A stretch of DNA of 38,301 nt from Candidatus Paraprevotella stercoravium (GCA_944320795.1 CALUIU010000030.1:1-38301); one strand, 5' to 3'; positions 7,617 to 15,422 are shown, numbered from the stretch's first letter. Notes: a model not told the origin generated them from the letters alone. Numbers and translations are program-made.

Positions 7617-8018
7617 CTATATTAGCGAGTAGCTCTCGAAGGTAACCGGTGAGGTTCCTAAGTCATAATAGTCTATTTTCTGGGCAGCTATGCTAAAGTA
7701 TGCGATTGTGCGATAGGTGTCGTGAAAACGGTGCAACACTGAGTTGTCGCGATAGATCTCCTGTGCTACGTCGTCTGCTACCTGAAGACTGGCTTCACCA
7801 GCCACCCGAACGGAAATATTTCCATCCATGACTAAAAACTCCACATGCCTGTTCTGCTGTAGCTGACTGTAGATTTCCTTTTTCGGGTTGGTCGCGAAAT
7901 AGAACACCGTGCCTTCCTGTTTCATAATCTGAAAAACACGGATTTTCGGACAATCGTTTTCCACAGTGGCCAAAGCCACATTCACATTTCCTTTTAAGAA
8001 TGCCAGTGCTTTTTCCAT
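7617..8018 (-). CDS. pyridoxamine 5'-phosphate oxidase-fold (FMN-binding split barrel) protein
   Basis: A 133-residue protein of the PNPOx-like split-barrel family. It starts with a short helix and then the typical strand pattern NVALATVENDCPKIRVFQ, followed by GTVFYFATNPKKEIYSQLQQNRHVEF and ISVRVAGEA. Proteins of this size in the family bind FMN or F420 or are cofactor-dependent reductases; the general stress protein 26 and pyridoxamine oxidase branches look similar at this level. It lacks the length (about 210 residues) of PdxH, so vitamin B6 synthesis is unlikely. It is 16 bases downstream of the NhaC-type gene and probably cotranscribed with it. Substrate unknown. Confidence 0.75.
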   Translation of the reverse strand: MEKALAFLKGNVNVALATVENDCPKIRVFQIMKQEGTVFYFATNPKKEIYSQLQQNRHVEFLVMDGNISVRVAGEASLQVADDVAQEIYRDNSVLHRFHDTYRTIAYFSIAAQKIDYYDLGTSPVTFESYSLI

Positions 8019-8034
8019 ATATCGTTTTTTAGTT

Positions 8035-9438
8035 TTAAGCGGTTTCTGTTGAGGTTGAGGGTTTCACGCAGCGTTTGATCTTGTAGCCCAGCGCGGCCAG
8101 CAGCAGCGTCATCAGTGGGCTCAGATAGTTGAAGAAACAGAAGGGAAAATAAACGAAAGTAGACACGCCCAGTACCATAGACTGCGTCATACCGCACATG
8201 CTCCACGGTATCAGAGCCGAGGTCACGGTCACCGAGTCTTCTATGGTACGGCTCAGCAGACGGCTTTCATAACCCCGTTGTTTATAAATGTCGCGGAACA
8301 TGTTTCCCGTCAGGATGATACCCAGATACTGGTCGGCACAGACCACTGTAGAGAAAAGACCCACTCCGGCTGTTGAGGCCACGAGAGAGAAGGTTTTCTG
8401 GGTGAAGGATACAAAGATGTTCATGATGCTGCGCAGCATGCCGGAGGCTTTCATCGAAGCTCCGAAGGTCATGGCACAGAGAATCAGCCAAATGGTGCCC
8501 ATCATGCCCGACATGCCTCGTGTGGCCACCAGACTGTTCAGTTCCGGCACTCCGGTATCCAGACTGGTACTTCCGTAGAGCAGAATCATCACACCCCGGA
8601 AACGGTTCATCAGCGAGCCGGCATCACCTCCGGCAATCTCGTCCACCAGATTGATCTGTACGAAGATGGCTGTGATGCAGGCCATCAGGGTGGCCAGAAA
8701 AAGAATGATGATGGCCGGTAGGCGACGGATAATCATCAGCAGGGTTACCACCGGCACCAGCAACAGCCACGGGGTGATGCGGAACACCTGGCTCAGTCCT
8801 TTGGAGAAATCCCCGATCTGATTGGTCAATTCGCTGCCGTGGTTCAGTCCCATAAAGACAAAGATGATGATGGTCAGAATGAAGGCGGGCACTGTGGTGT
8901 AGAGCATGTATCGGATGTGTTCAAACAGGGGGGTGTTGGTCGTTGAGGCTGCCAGAACGGTCGTATCGCTCAAGGGCGACATTTTGTCGCCGAAATAAGC
9001 TCCCAAGATGATGGCGCCGGCAATCCAGCCTTCGTGAAAGCCTTGGGCCTTGCCGATGCCTAATAGGGCGATTCCGATCGTGGCTACGGTGGTCCACGAA
9101 CTGCCGGTCATGACCGATACGATGGCGCAGATCACGCAAGTGGACACCAGAAACCATTGCGGACTGATGATCTGCATGCCGTAGTAGATCATGGTGGGCA
9201 CGACTCCGCTGATCATCCAGGAACCGGCCACGGCACCTATGAGCGGAAGAATCAGAATGGCTTGTCCCAAATCCCCGATGTGCCGGTTTATCTCATATTC
9301 AAAATCGCTCCATTTCATGGTTTTGAACAGCAGGCCGAGGGTGATGCAGGAGGCTGAGGCTACCAGAAGGGCTATCTGGCTGGCTCCGGACAGAGAGACG
9401 CTGCCAAACGCCAGTACGACGCTGACCAGCATCACCAT
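8035..9438 (-). CDS. nhaC: NhaC-family Na+/H+ antiporter, N-terminus affected by a stop at codon 2
   Basis: A polytopic membrane protein of 467 residues from the first usable ATG at 9438, with many hydrophobic segments and the NhaC-family block GAIILGAYFGDKMSPLSDTTVLAAS. NhaC proteins exchange Na+ for H+ and help with pH and salt homeostasis; some relatives carry organic acids. In the same frame, an ATG at 9498-9496 is followed directly by TAA (9495-9493), then by 19 sense codons encoding EIKKNPPLWLSIIPLVIL before the ATG at 9438. That extension reads like a natural NhaC N-terminus and first membrane segment, so the gene seems to have gained a nonsense change at codon 2. Translation from 9438 would remove about half of the first helix. 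The PNPOx-fold gene follows after 16 bases. Confidence 0.8.
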   Translation of the reverse strand: MVMLVSVVLAFGSVSLSGASQIALLVASASCITLGLLFKTMKWSDFEYEINRHIGDLGQAILILPLIGAVAGSWMISGVVPTMIYYGMQIISPQWFLVSTCVICAIVSVMTGSSWTTVATIGIALLGIGKAQGFHEGWIAGAIILGAYFGDKMSPLSDTTVLAASTTNTPLFEHIRYMLYTTVPAFILTIIIFVFMGLNHGSELTNQIGDFSKGLSQVFRITPWLLLVPVVTLLMIIRRLPAIIILFLATLMACITAIFVQINLVDEIAGGDAGSLMNRFRGVMILLYGSTSLDTGVPELNSLVATRGMSGMMGTIWLILCAMTFGASMKASGMLRSIMNIFVSFTQKTFSLVASTAGVGLFSTVVCADQYLGIILTGNMFRDIYKQRGYESRLLSRTIEDSVTVTSALIPWSMCGMTQSMVLGVSTFVYFPFCFFNYLSPLMTLLLAALGYKIKRCVKPSTSTETA

Positions 9439-9578
9439 TAAAATGACTAAGGGAATAATAGAAAGCCATAAGGGCGGATTTTTCTTGATTTCTTACATGT
9501 TTCTGTTGTTGTTTATGATGGATAAAAATGATAATTTATGTTTGTGCTTGCGTTGTGAAGCAAGAGGGCAGACGCTTT

Positions 9579-9617
9579 TAAAAAAGGTCTTGATGATTCT
9601 GTAAAACCATCAAGGCC
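9579..9617 (-). terminator. intrinsic terminator of the DUF2007 gene
   Basis: On the minus strand, GGCCTTGATG and CATCAAGACC pair over ten bases (9617-9608 and 9595-9586) and are followed by TTTTTT. It lies 68 bases after the stop of the gene ending at 9685 and upstream of the nhaC gene, separating the two units. Confidence 0.75.
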
Positions 9618-9684
9618 ATTTCCGAAAATGATCGGAATCGTTTGAGAGATGATCCCGAAGTCCGTTTTTATGTACTGTAAAGTA

Positions 9685-10080
9685 TTATTTGTCTTTGGAA
9701 GAATGGGGATAGGAAAACAGCTCCTGGCAATTCTCGCATTGATAAGTGCCCTTCGGCAATTCGCGCAGTAGCTGGTACTTTAGCTGCTGTATTCCGACCT
9801 GTATCTTTTTCAAAAAACGGTTGTGTGCCGTTGAGGAAATGTGTACCTGATCCGAACCGCAGTATGGACAAATGATTTTCCGGGCAAATTCTTCCGGAAA
9901 TAGTTCGCCCAGCAGATGCAAGGCCTGCTCCACATCTTTTTGATGAACCTGTAATTCGATGTATCCTATGTTATAGGCACGAAACTCGTTTTTTATAAAT
10001 GAGTCAACGCCGGAATTCTGGAGCTGGTTGTGCGCCAAGTATATTTTTCCCAGATCCTGACTTTGAAATACCGTGGCCAT
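9685..10080 (-). CDS. DUF2007 domain protein with C-terminal zinc ribbon
   Basis: The N-terminal 65 residues (MATVFQSQDLGKIYLAHNQL, then SFIKNEF and IELQVHQKDVEQALHLL) match the DUF2007 putative signal-transducing fold, a small ferredoxin-like domain. A zinc ribbon follows, with Cys71-x-x-Cys74 (CPYC) and Cys115-x-x-Cys118 (CENC). The frame is open upstream to 10218, but a -7 box (TATATTTG) at 10129-10122 lies inside that extension, so only the ATGs at 10101 or 10080 can be used from this promoter. AGGAAGAG eight bases before 10080 favours that one (131 residues). The gene is monocistronic and diverges from argR. The role of such proteins is not established. Confidence 0.7.
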   Translation of the reverse strand: MATVFQSQDLGKIYLAHNQLQNSGVDSFIKNEFRAYNIGYIELQVHQKDVEQALHLLGELFPEEFARKIICPYCGSDQVHISSTAHNRFLKKIQVGIQQLKYQLLRELPKGTYQCENCQELFSYPHSSKDK

Positions 10081-10121
10081 ATTATACTCTTCCTGTTTCA
10101 TCTTTGGATTCTGTTTTTTCG

Positions 10122-10129
10122 CAAATATA
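10122..10129 (-). promoter_or_regulatory. -7 box for the DUF2007 gene
   Basis: Minus-strand TATATTTG fits TAnnTTTG, and CTTG lies 21 bases upstream at about the -33 position. It sits inside the longest open frame and therefore decides a start at or below 10101. Confidence 0.65.
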
Positions 10130-10203
10130 ATGGATTTATCGGAATATTTGCAAGCGTGTTTCGTCGTTTCGGTTTCTTCTTCATCAGAAAAGTCTATAAT
10201 TGC

Positions 10204-10227
10204 TGCATAAATATGCATAATATGTAT
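10204..10227. promoter_or_regulatory. candidate ARG box (ArgR operator)
   Basis: TGCATAAATATGCA (10204-10217) is a palindrome with six-base arms and two central bases. A second, weaker copy (TGCATAATATGTAT) overlaps it from 10214, and a half site TGCATAAA lies at 10301. E. coli ARG boxes read TGAATAATTATTCA, which differs by one symmetrical change per arm plus central bases. Its location between the divergent DUF2007 gene and argR fits autoregulation by ArgR with arginine. Identification is by pattern and position only. Confidence 0.4.
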
Positions 10228-10333
10228 TTATTGTATGTTTATTATAATATTGATATTTAGTATATTATTGATTTTGGCGAAAAATATTAGAAAGAAATAA
10301 TGCATAAAAATACCGTGTTTCGGAATAAATATG

Positions 10334-10341
10334 TAATTTTG
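10334..10341 (+). promoter_or_regulatory. -7 box for the argR operon
   Basis: TAATTTTG fits TAnnTTTG and lies 27 bases before the chosen argR ATG at 10368. No good TTTG is seen at the -33 distance. Confidence 0.5.
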
Positions 10342-10367
10342 TTGCAGAAAAAGAAATGGTTTTTAAG

Positions 10368-10844
10368 ATGAAGAATAAAAACAGTCGTTTGGAAGTAATC
10401 AAAATGATCCTTTCCAGTCAGGAAATCTCCAGTCAGGAGGCTCTTCTGATTGAGTTGGACAAGGCCGGCTTCAGGCTGACGCAGGCCACCCTGTCGCGCG
10501 ACTTGAAACAGCTCAAGGTGGTGAAGGCCACTACGGCATCCGGTGACTATGCGTATATGCTTCCGGGGGGGCAGACTTACCGGCGGGTGTCTGATTCGCA
10601 TCTGACCATGACTGAAAGCAACCGGGCCGGACTGTTGTCTGTGAAATTTTCAGGGAATATTCTGGTGATGCACACCTTGCCCGGACATGCCAGTCACATA
10701 GCTTATGATATAGATAACGCCAAAATAGATGAATTTATAGGAACAATAGCAGGCGACGACACCATATTTCTGGTTATGGCCGAGAATGTGGAGCGAAAGG
10801 CGGCTCTGAAACGCCTGGCCGAGGTTGTTCCAAATATTAAGTAA
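10368..10844 (+). CDS. argR: arginine repressor ArgR
   Basis: A 158-residue protein of normal ArgR length. The N-terminal winged-helix DNA-binding domain (about 1-70) has RLEVIKMILSSQEISSQEALL and the recognition segment TQATLSRDLKQL. The C-terminal hexamerisation and arginine-binding domain has HTLPGHASHIAYDIDN and the family signature GTIAGDDTIFLV. In the presence of arginine, ArgR hexamers bind ARG boxes and repress arginine synthesis genes. A start 12 bases earlier at 10356 is possible, but the one chosen matches the family N-terminus better. It is the first gene of the arginine cluster, four bases before the next gene. Confidence 0.93.
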   Translation: MKNKNSRLEVIKMILSSQEISSQEALLIELDKAGFRLTQATLSRDLKQLKVVKATTASGDYAYMLPGGQTYRRVSDSHLTMTESNRAGLLSVKFSGNILVMHTLPGHASHIAYDIDNAKIDEFIGTIAGDDTIFLVMAENVERKAALKRLAEVVPNIK

Positions 10845-10848
10845 AGAA

Positions 10849-11508
10849 ATGGAAAAGGACGAATACAATGATGGTATCAGAGTAGTGGTTGCGGACGCAA
10901 GCCACGAAAAGTATGTAGACACAATTTTGACAACGATCACCGACGCTGCCAAGAAGAGAGGCTCGGGTATCGCTTCGCGTACGCACGAATATCTGGCCAC
11001 CAAGATGAAGGAGCGCAAGGCCGTGATCGCACTGGCCGGAGAGGGAGACGACGAGGAGTTTGCCGGCTTCTGCTACATCGAAAGCTGGGGCAACAAGCAG
11101 TATGTAGCCAATTCCGGACTGATTGTGGTGGAGAAGTTCCGCCGCCACCATCTGGCCACGAGAATCAAGCGCACGGCCTTCACCCTGTCGCGTCTGCGTT
11201 GGCCTCACGCCAAACTGTTCGGACTGACCAGCCAGCGCGCCGTGATGAAAATCAATACCGAACTGGGATATGTGCCGGTAACCTTTGCCGAGCTGACCGA
11301 TGACGACGCTTACTGGAAGGGATGCGGCACTCCGGAAGAGCCTTGCTGCGTGAACTGCGACATCCTGGCCCGTACGGGACGTAAATATTGTGTATGCACG
11401 GCCATGTTGTATGATCCGGCTGATCATCCCAACGAGGTGTTGCCGGTAGAACTGCCCGAGGATGTGGTCCGCATGGCACGTGAGGCAGCCGAGCACGACA
11501 TGAGATAA
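10849..11508 (+). CDS. GNAT acyltransferase of the arginine cluster (candidate glutamate N-acyltransferase)
   Basis: A 219-residue GNAT-fold protein, with EFAGFCYIESWGNKQYVANSGLIV, then the acyl-CoA loop FRRHHLATRIKR and a C-terminal part very rich in cysteine (CGTPEEPCCVNCDILA, then KYCVCTAM). It starts five bases after argR and 42 bases before argG. No classical argA or argJ is seen, so this is the obvious candidate for the first step, acylation of glutamate by acetyl-CoA or succinyl-CoA. Because the downstream carbamoyltransferase is of the succinylornithine type, succinyl-CoA is the more likely donor; that is inference. The six clustered cysteines could bind zinc or another metal and are unusual for a GNAT enzyme. 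The start at 10849 is preferred to 10825, which lies inside argR. Confidence 0.75.
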   Translation: MEKDEYNDGIRVVVADASHEKYVDTILTTITDAAKKRGSGIASRTHEYLATKMKERKAVIALAGEGDDEEFAGFCYIESWGNKQYVANSGLIVVEKFRRHHLATRIKRTAFTLSRLRWPHAKLFGLTSQRAVMKINTELGYVPVTFAELTDDDAYWKGCGTPEEPCCVNCDILARTGRKYCVCTAMLYDPADHPNEVLPVELPEDVVRMAREAAEHDMR

Positions 11509-11550
11509 AAACGATTAACAAACAAGAACAAAAAAAATCAGACTAAGAAT

Positions 11551-12756
11551 ATGGCAAAGAAAGTAGTAGTAGCATTTAGCGGCGGGCTGGATACCTCGTA
11601 CACCGTGATGTATCTGGCTAAGGAGAAGGGTTATGAAGTATATGCGGCCTGCGCCAATACCGGAGGATTCAGCGCCGAGCAGCTCAAGGCAAATGAAGAG
11701 AACGCCTATAAGCTGGGTGCCAAGGGATATGTCACGCTCGACGTAACCCGTGAATATTATGAGAAGAGCTTGCGCTATATGATCTACGGAAATGTGTTGC
11801 GTAACAACTGTTATCCTATTTCCGTTTCTTCGGAGCGTATCTTCCAGGCTATCGCCATCGCGCGTTATGCCAAGGAAATCGGTGCCGAGGCCATTGCGCA
11901 CGGTTCTACCGGTGCGGGTAACGACCAGATCCGTTTTGACATGACTTTCATGGTGATGGCTCCGGACATGGAAATCATCACACTCACCCGCGACAACAAT
12001 CTGAGCCGTCAGGAAGAGGTGGATTATCTGAACAGTCATGGCTACTTCGCCGACTTTACCAAACTGAAATATTCTTATAACGTGGGTATCTGGGGGACTT
12101 CCATCTGCGGCGGCGAGCTGCTCGACAGCAATCAGGGACTGCCGGAAAGCGCTTTCCTGAAGCATCCAACCAAAGAGGGAACCGAACTGCTGAAGATCGG
12201 ATTCAAGAAGGGCGAGATCTGCAGCGTAAACGGTGTGGAATATGACGACAAGGTGAAAGCCATCCAGAAGATCGAGGAGATTGGTGCGGCTTATGCCATC
12301 GGTCGTGACTGCCATGTAGGGGATACGATTATCGGTATCAAGGGACGTGTAGGCTTCGAGGCTGCCGCTCCGATGCTGATCATCGGCGCGCACCGCTTCC
12401 TGGAGAAATACACGCTGAGCAAATGGCAGCAGTACTGGAAAGAGCAGGTGGCCAACTGGTATGGCATGTTCCTGCACGAGAGCCAGTATCTGGAGCCGGT
12501 GATGCCGGATATCGAGGCCATGCTCACCAGCTCGCAGCGTAACGTAAACGGTGTGGTTACTCTCGAGCTGCGTCCTTACGGATTCAGCACCGTGGGTGTG
12601 GACTCTGCCGACGATCTGGTGAAGAACAAGTTCGGAGAGTATGGTGAGACTCAGAAGGGATGGACTGCCGATGACGCCAAGGGCTTCATCAAGGTGACTT
12701 CCACTCCGCTGCGTCTGTACTACGCAAACCACAAGGACGAGGAACGTATTAAATAA
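11551..12756 (+). CDS. argG: argininosuccinate synthase
   Basis: A 401-residue ArgG of normal length. The ATP pyrophosphatase P-loop SGGLDTS lies at residues 10-16, followed by YAACANTGGFS and the citrulline/aspartate-binding stretch HGSTGAGNDQIRFD. It joins citrulline and aspartate with ATP to make argininosuccinate, the penultimate arginine step; argH for the last step is not in the window. The protein starts MAKKVVVAFSGG. It lies in the argR operon, 42 bases after the GNAT gene. Codon use is GC-richer and more biased than the flanking envelope genes, suggesting good expression. Confidence 0.96.
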   Translation: MAKKVVVAFSGGLDTSYTVMYLAKEKGYEVYAACANTGGFSAEQLKANEENAYKLGAKGYVTLDVTREYYEKSLRYMIYGNVLRNNCYPISVSSERIFQAIAIARYAKEIGAEAIAHGSTGAGNDQIRFDMTFMVMAPDMEIITLTRDNNLSRQEEVDYLNSHGYFADFTKLKYSYNVGIWGTSICGGELLDSNQGLPESAFLKHPTKEGTELLKIGFKKGEICSVNGVEYDDKVKAIQKIEEIGAAYAIGRDCHVGDTIIGIKGRVGFEAAAPMLIIGAHRFLEKYTLSKWQQYWKEQVANWYGMFLHESQYLEPVMPDIEAMLTSSQRNVNGVVTLELRPYGFSTVGVDSADDLVKNKFGEYGETQKGWTADDAKGFIKVTSTPLRLYYANHKDEERIK

Positions 12757-12932
12757 AAACAAATCGGGTTTCGGGAACAGAAGCAGCTGTCGCTTTTCCG
12801 TGCGGATCGGTCTGAAGAAGGCTTTCGCTCCTTTTCGGATCGGAACGGCTCGTCCCTGAAGAAGGTATTCCCTTCTCCGCCGGGGCAGGTTTGACGGAGC
12901 ACGGAGCAACGAAACAAAAAGGAAACAGAAAA

Positions 12933-13148
12933 ATGGAACAGGAAAAAAAGAAAATGGAACGCCCCCGCAAAGACCGCATATTGGCCGGCGTATGTGCCGC
13001 CATAGCGAATTACTTCGGGTGGGACCCCACACTGGTGCGCATCGTGTATGCCCTGCTCACCGTGTTCACGGCCTTCTCGGGCTTCATCATCTATTTCATA
13101 CTGCTTCTGATCATTCCTGAGGAACCGAACAGATTTTTTGGAAAATGA
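12933..13148 (+). CDS. PspC-domain small membrane protein
   Basis: A 71-residue protein with the PspC signature KDRILAGVCAAIANYFGWDPTLVRIVY, here interrupted only by my division of the motif: RILAGVCAAIANYFGWDP then TLVRIVYALLT. One hydrophobic hairpin at about 40-65 forms the membrane part, ending LLIIPEEP. PspC proteins act in envelope stress responses in proteobacteria; most Bacteroidota copies are uncharacterised. The start at 12933 is chosen over 12891 because AGGA lies just upstream and the family begins there. The stop overlaps the argC ATG as ATGA, so it is translationally linked to an arginine gene, an unexpected pairing. The 176 bases before it hold two degenerate copies of a CGGATCGG...CTGAAGAAGG stretch but no gene. 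Confidence 0.85.
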   Translation: MEQEKKKMERPRKDRILAGVCAAIANYFGWDPTLVRIVYALLTVFTAFSGFIIYFILLLIIPEEPNRFFGK

Positions 13149-14119
13149 TAAAAGTAGGAATTATCGGAGGAGCCGGCTATACGGCCGGCGAACTCTGCCG
13201 CATATTATTGAACCATCCGCAGGCGGAGATCGCGTTTGTCAACAGCTCGAGCAACGCCGGAAACAAGATTACGGATGTGCATGAGGGACTTTATGGCGAA
13301 ACGGATCTGGTATTTACCGACCGGCTGCCGCTCGACGAGGTGGATGTGATTTTCTTCTGCTTCGGTCACGGCAAGAGCGAAGAGTTCCTGAAGGAACACG
13401 CCATCCCGGCTCACGTGAAAATCATTGACCTGGCTCAGGACTTCCGTCTGGCGGCTCCGGGCAATGACTATGTTTACGGTCTGCCGGAACTGAACAAGGA
13501 GGCCGTGCAGAGTGCGCAGCATGTGGCCAATCCGGGCTGCTTTGCCACTTGCATCCAGTTGGGACTGCTCCCTCTGGCGGCCAACGGCTGGCTCAAGGGC
13601 GACATCGCCGTGAATGCCATCACCGGAAGCACCGGTGCCGGAGTGAAACCTGGAGCCACCACACACTTCAGCTGGCGTAACAACAACATGAGCATCTACA
13701 AGGCCTTCAACCATCAGCATGTGCCCGAAATCCGTCAGTCGCTCAAACAGTTGCAGCCGGACTTCGACGGAGCGGTGGACTTCATCCCTTATCGCGGTGA
13801 CTTTGCGCGCGGCATCTTTGCCACTCTGGTGGTACGCATGCAGGAGGGCATGACGGCAGAGGCGGTCGTAGAGGCTTATCGCGACTACTACAAGGATGCG
13901 GCCTTTACCCATTATGTAGAGAAGGGCATCGACATGAAGCAGGTGGTCAATACCAACAAGGCGCTCGTGCACGTAGACTGTTTCGGCGACAAACTGCTGA
14001 TTACCTCTACCATCGACAATCTGCTCAAGGGAGCCAGCGGACAGGCTGTGCAGAATATGAATCTGATGTTCGGACTGGAAGAAACTGCCGGACTGAAACT
14101 CAAACCTTCAGCCTTCTAA
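13145..14119 (+). CDS. argC: N-acyl-gamma-glutamyl-phosphate reductase
   Basis: A 324-residue ArgC. The NADP-binding N-terminus reads KVGIIGGAGYTAGEL, and the catalytic cysteine is Cys132 in NPGCFATCIQLG, followed by ITGSTGAGVKPG and the C-terminal HFSWRNNNMSIYKAFNHQH with substrate-site histidines. It reduces N-acyl-glutamyl phosphate to the semialdehyde. In this pathway the acyl group is probably succinyl rather than acetyl, judged from the argF' gene. It overlaps the PspC gene by four bases. A 143-base gap with a hairpin repeat array separates it from argD. Confidence 0.95.
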   Translation: MIKVGIIGGAGYTAGELCRILLNHPQAEIAFVNSSSNAGNKITDVHEGLYGETDLVFTDRLPLDEVDVIFFCFGHGKSEEFLKEHAIPAHVKIIDLAQDFRLAAPGNDYVYGLPELNKEAVQSAQHVANPGCFATCIQLGLLPLAANGWLKGDIAVNAITGSTGAGVKPGATTHFSWRNNNMSIYKAFNHQHVPEIRQSLKQLQPDFDGAVDFIPYRGDFARGIFATLVVRMQEGMTAEAVVEAYRDYYKDAAFTHYVEKGIDMKQVVNTNKALVHVDCFGDKLLITSTIDNLLKGASGQAVQNMNLMFGLEETAGLKLKPSAF

Positions 14120-14123
14120 GAAC

Positions 14124-14243
14124 CTCTCCCTTCATTATCGGGGATTTCTCCGCCATCATCGGAGGCTTCTCCTTTCATCGTCGGGAGTATTTCCCGCTAT
14201 CATCGGGGGCTTCTCCCGCTATCGCTGGGGAGTAATTTCCCCT
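14124..14243. repeat. degenerate tandem hairpin array between argC and argD
   Basis: Five full units and a partial sixth start near 14124, 14146, 14167, 14191, 14211 and 14235, with a period of 20-24 bases. Each reads roughly TTCTCC-nn-ATCATC-GGaG, and most can fold on themselves; unit two is perfect (CTCCG ccatcat CGGAG) and unit four pairs CCCG with CGGG. The bases in the stems change between units while pairing is mostly kept. No -7 box or open frame is visible in the gap. It may be a transcription attenuator, an RNA stabiliser or simply an expanded repeat. Confidence 0.7.
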
Positions 14244-14262
14244 TCTTAAAAAAGAAAGAATC

Positions 14263-15399
14263 ATGAAATTATTTGATGTATATCCTTTATTTGATGTCAA
14301 TATCGTAAAGGGATCAGGCTGTCATGTGTGGGACGACAAAGGCCAGGAATATCTGGACCTGTATGGCGGTCACGCCGTGATCAGCATCGGCCATGCGCAT
14401 CCTCACTATGTGGAGGCTGTAAGCAAGCAGGTGGCCACATTGGGATTTTACAGCAATTCAGTAATTAACAAGTTGCAGGTGGAGTTGGCCGAGCGCTTGG
14501 GTAAGGCCAGCGGTTATGACGACTATCAGCTGTTCCTGATCAATTCGGGAGCCGAGGCCAACGAAAACGCGCTGAAGCTGGCCAGCTTCTACAACGGACG
14601 CACCCGTGTGCTTTCTTTCGAGAAAGCCTTCCACGGACGTACTTCACTGGCTGTAGAGGTAACCAATAATCCGAAGATCATCGCTCCGATCAACGATAAC
14701 GGCCATGTCACTTACCTGCCGTTGAACGACTTGGAGGCCTTCCGTCGTGAGTTGGCCAAGGGTGATGTCTGTGCCGTGATTATCGAGTGTATTCAGGGAG
14801 TAGGCGGTATCCGTATGGTCACTCCGGAATTCCTGCAGGGACTGCGTGCCGCCTGTGATGAATACGACACCGTGCTTATCTGTGATGAAATCCAGTGCGG
14901 TTACGGCCGTAGCGGTAAGTTCTTCGCGCATCAGCATCTGGGCGTGCGTCCGGACATGATTACTGTGGCAAAAGGTATAGCCAACGGTCTGCCGATGGGC
15001 GGCGTGCTGATTTCTCCTAAGTTCAAGCCGGTTTACGGTCAGCTGGGTACCACCTTCGGCGGTAATCACTTGGCTTGTGCCGCGGCTTTGGCGGTACTCG
15101 ATGTCATCGAACAGGAAAATCTGGTGGAGAACGCGGCCCGTGTGGGTGAGTTCCTGATTCAGGGAATCAAGGCGCTCAACCTGCCTCATGTGACAGATGT
15201 TCGTGGTGAAGGTCTGATGATCGGAATCGAACTGGACGTTCCTTACAAAGAACTGAGAAATCATCTGTTGTTTGAAGAACACTGCTTCACCGGTTGCAGC
15301 GGTACGAATGTGCTTCGTCTGCTTCCTCCTTTGTCACTCACTCAGGAGCAGGCGGCAGACTTCCTGCAGCGCTTGCAGCGTGCGGCCGGAAAAGCATGA
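14263..15399 (+). CDS. argD: N-acyl-ornithine aminotransferase
   Basis: A 378-residue class III PLP aminotransferase. Key pieces are FLINSGAEANENALK, the PLP-aspartate region LICDEIQCGYGRSGKF, and the lysine that forms the Schiff base, Lys237, in ITVAKGIANGLPMGG. It converts N-acyl-glutamate semialdehyde to N-acyl-ornithine with glutamate as amino donor; the succinyl form is expected here. The length is slightly short of the E. coli enzyme (406) but typical of Bacteroidota. Codon use is close to that of argG and argC. It is the last gene before the strong hairpin terminator at 15423. Confidence 0.93.
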   Translation: MKLFDVYPLFDVNIVKGSGCHVWDDKGQEYLDLYGGHAVISIGHAHPHYVEAVSKQVATLGFYSNSVINKLQVELAERLGKASGYDDYQLFLINSGAEANENALKLASFYNGRTRVLSFEKAFHGRTSLAVEVTNNPKIIAPINDNGHVTYLPLNDLEAFRRELAKGDVCAVIIECIQGVGGIRMVTPEFLQGLRAACDEYDTVLICDEIQCGYGRSGKFFAHQHLGVRPDMITVAKGIANGLPMGGVLISPKFKPVYGQLGTTFGGNHLACAAALAVLDVIEQENLVENAARVGEFLIQGIKALNLPHVTDVRGEGLMIGIELDVPYKELRNHLLFEEHCFTGCSGTNVLRLLPPLSLTQEQAADFLQRLQRAAGKA

Positions 15400-15422
15400 T
15401 ATGAACTGAACGAATTTAATGG

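Noticed and set aside
7617-8018. pdxH, pyridoxine 5'-phosphate oxidase
   Set aside because: The fold fits but the protein is far shorter than PdxH and lacks its C-terminal part, so only the family is named.
11515-13032. A 505-residue open frame antisense to argG
   Set aside because: argG is unmistakable on the plus strand; the antisense frame arises from its GC-rich third positions and has no domain or operon context.
14124-14243. CRISPR-like array
   Set aside because: Units are 20-24 bases with no unique spacers between them and no cas genes nearby; it is a degenerate tandem repeat.
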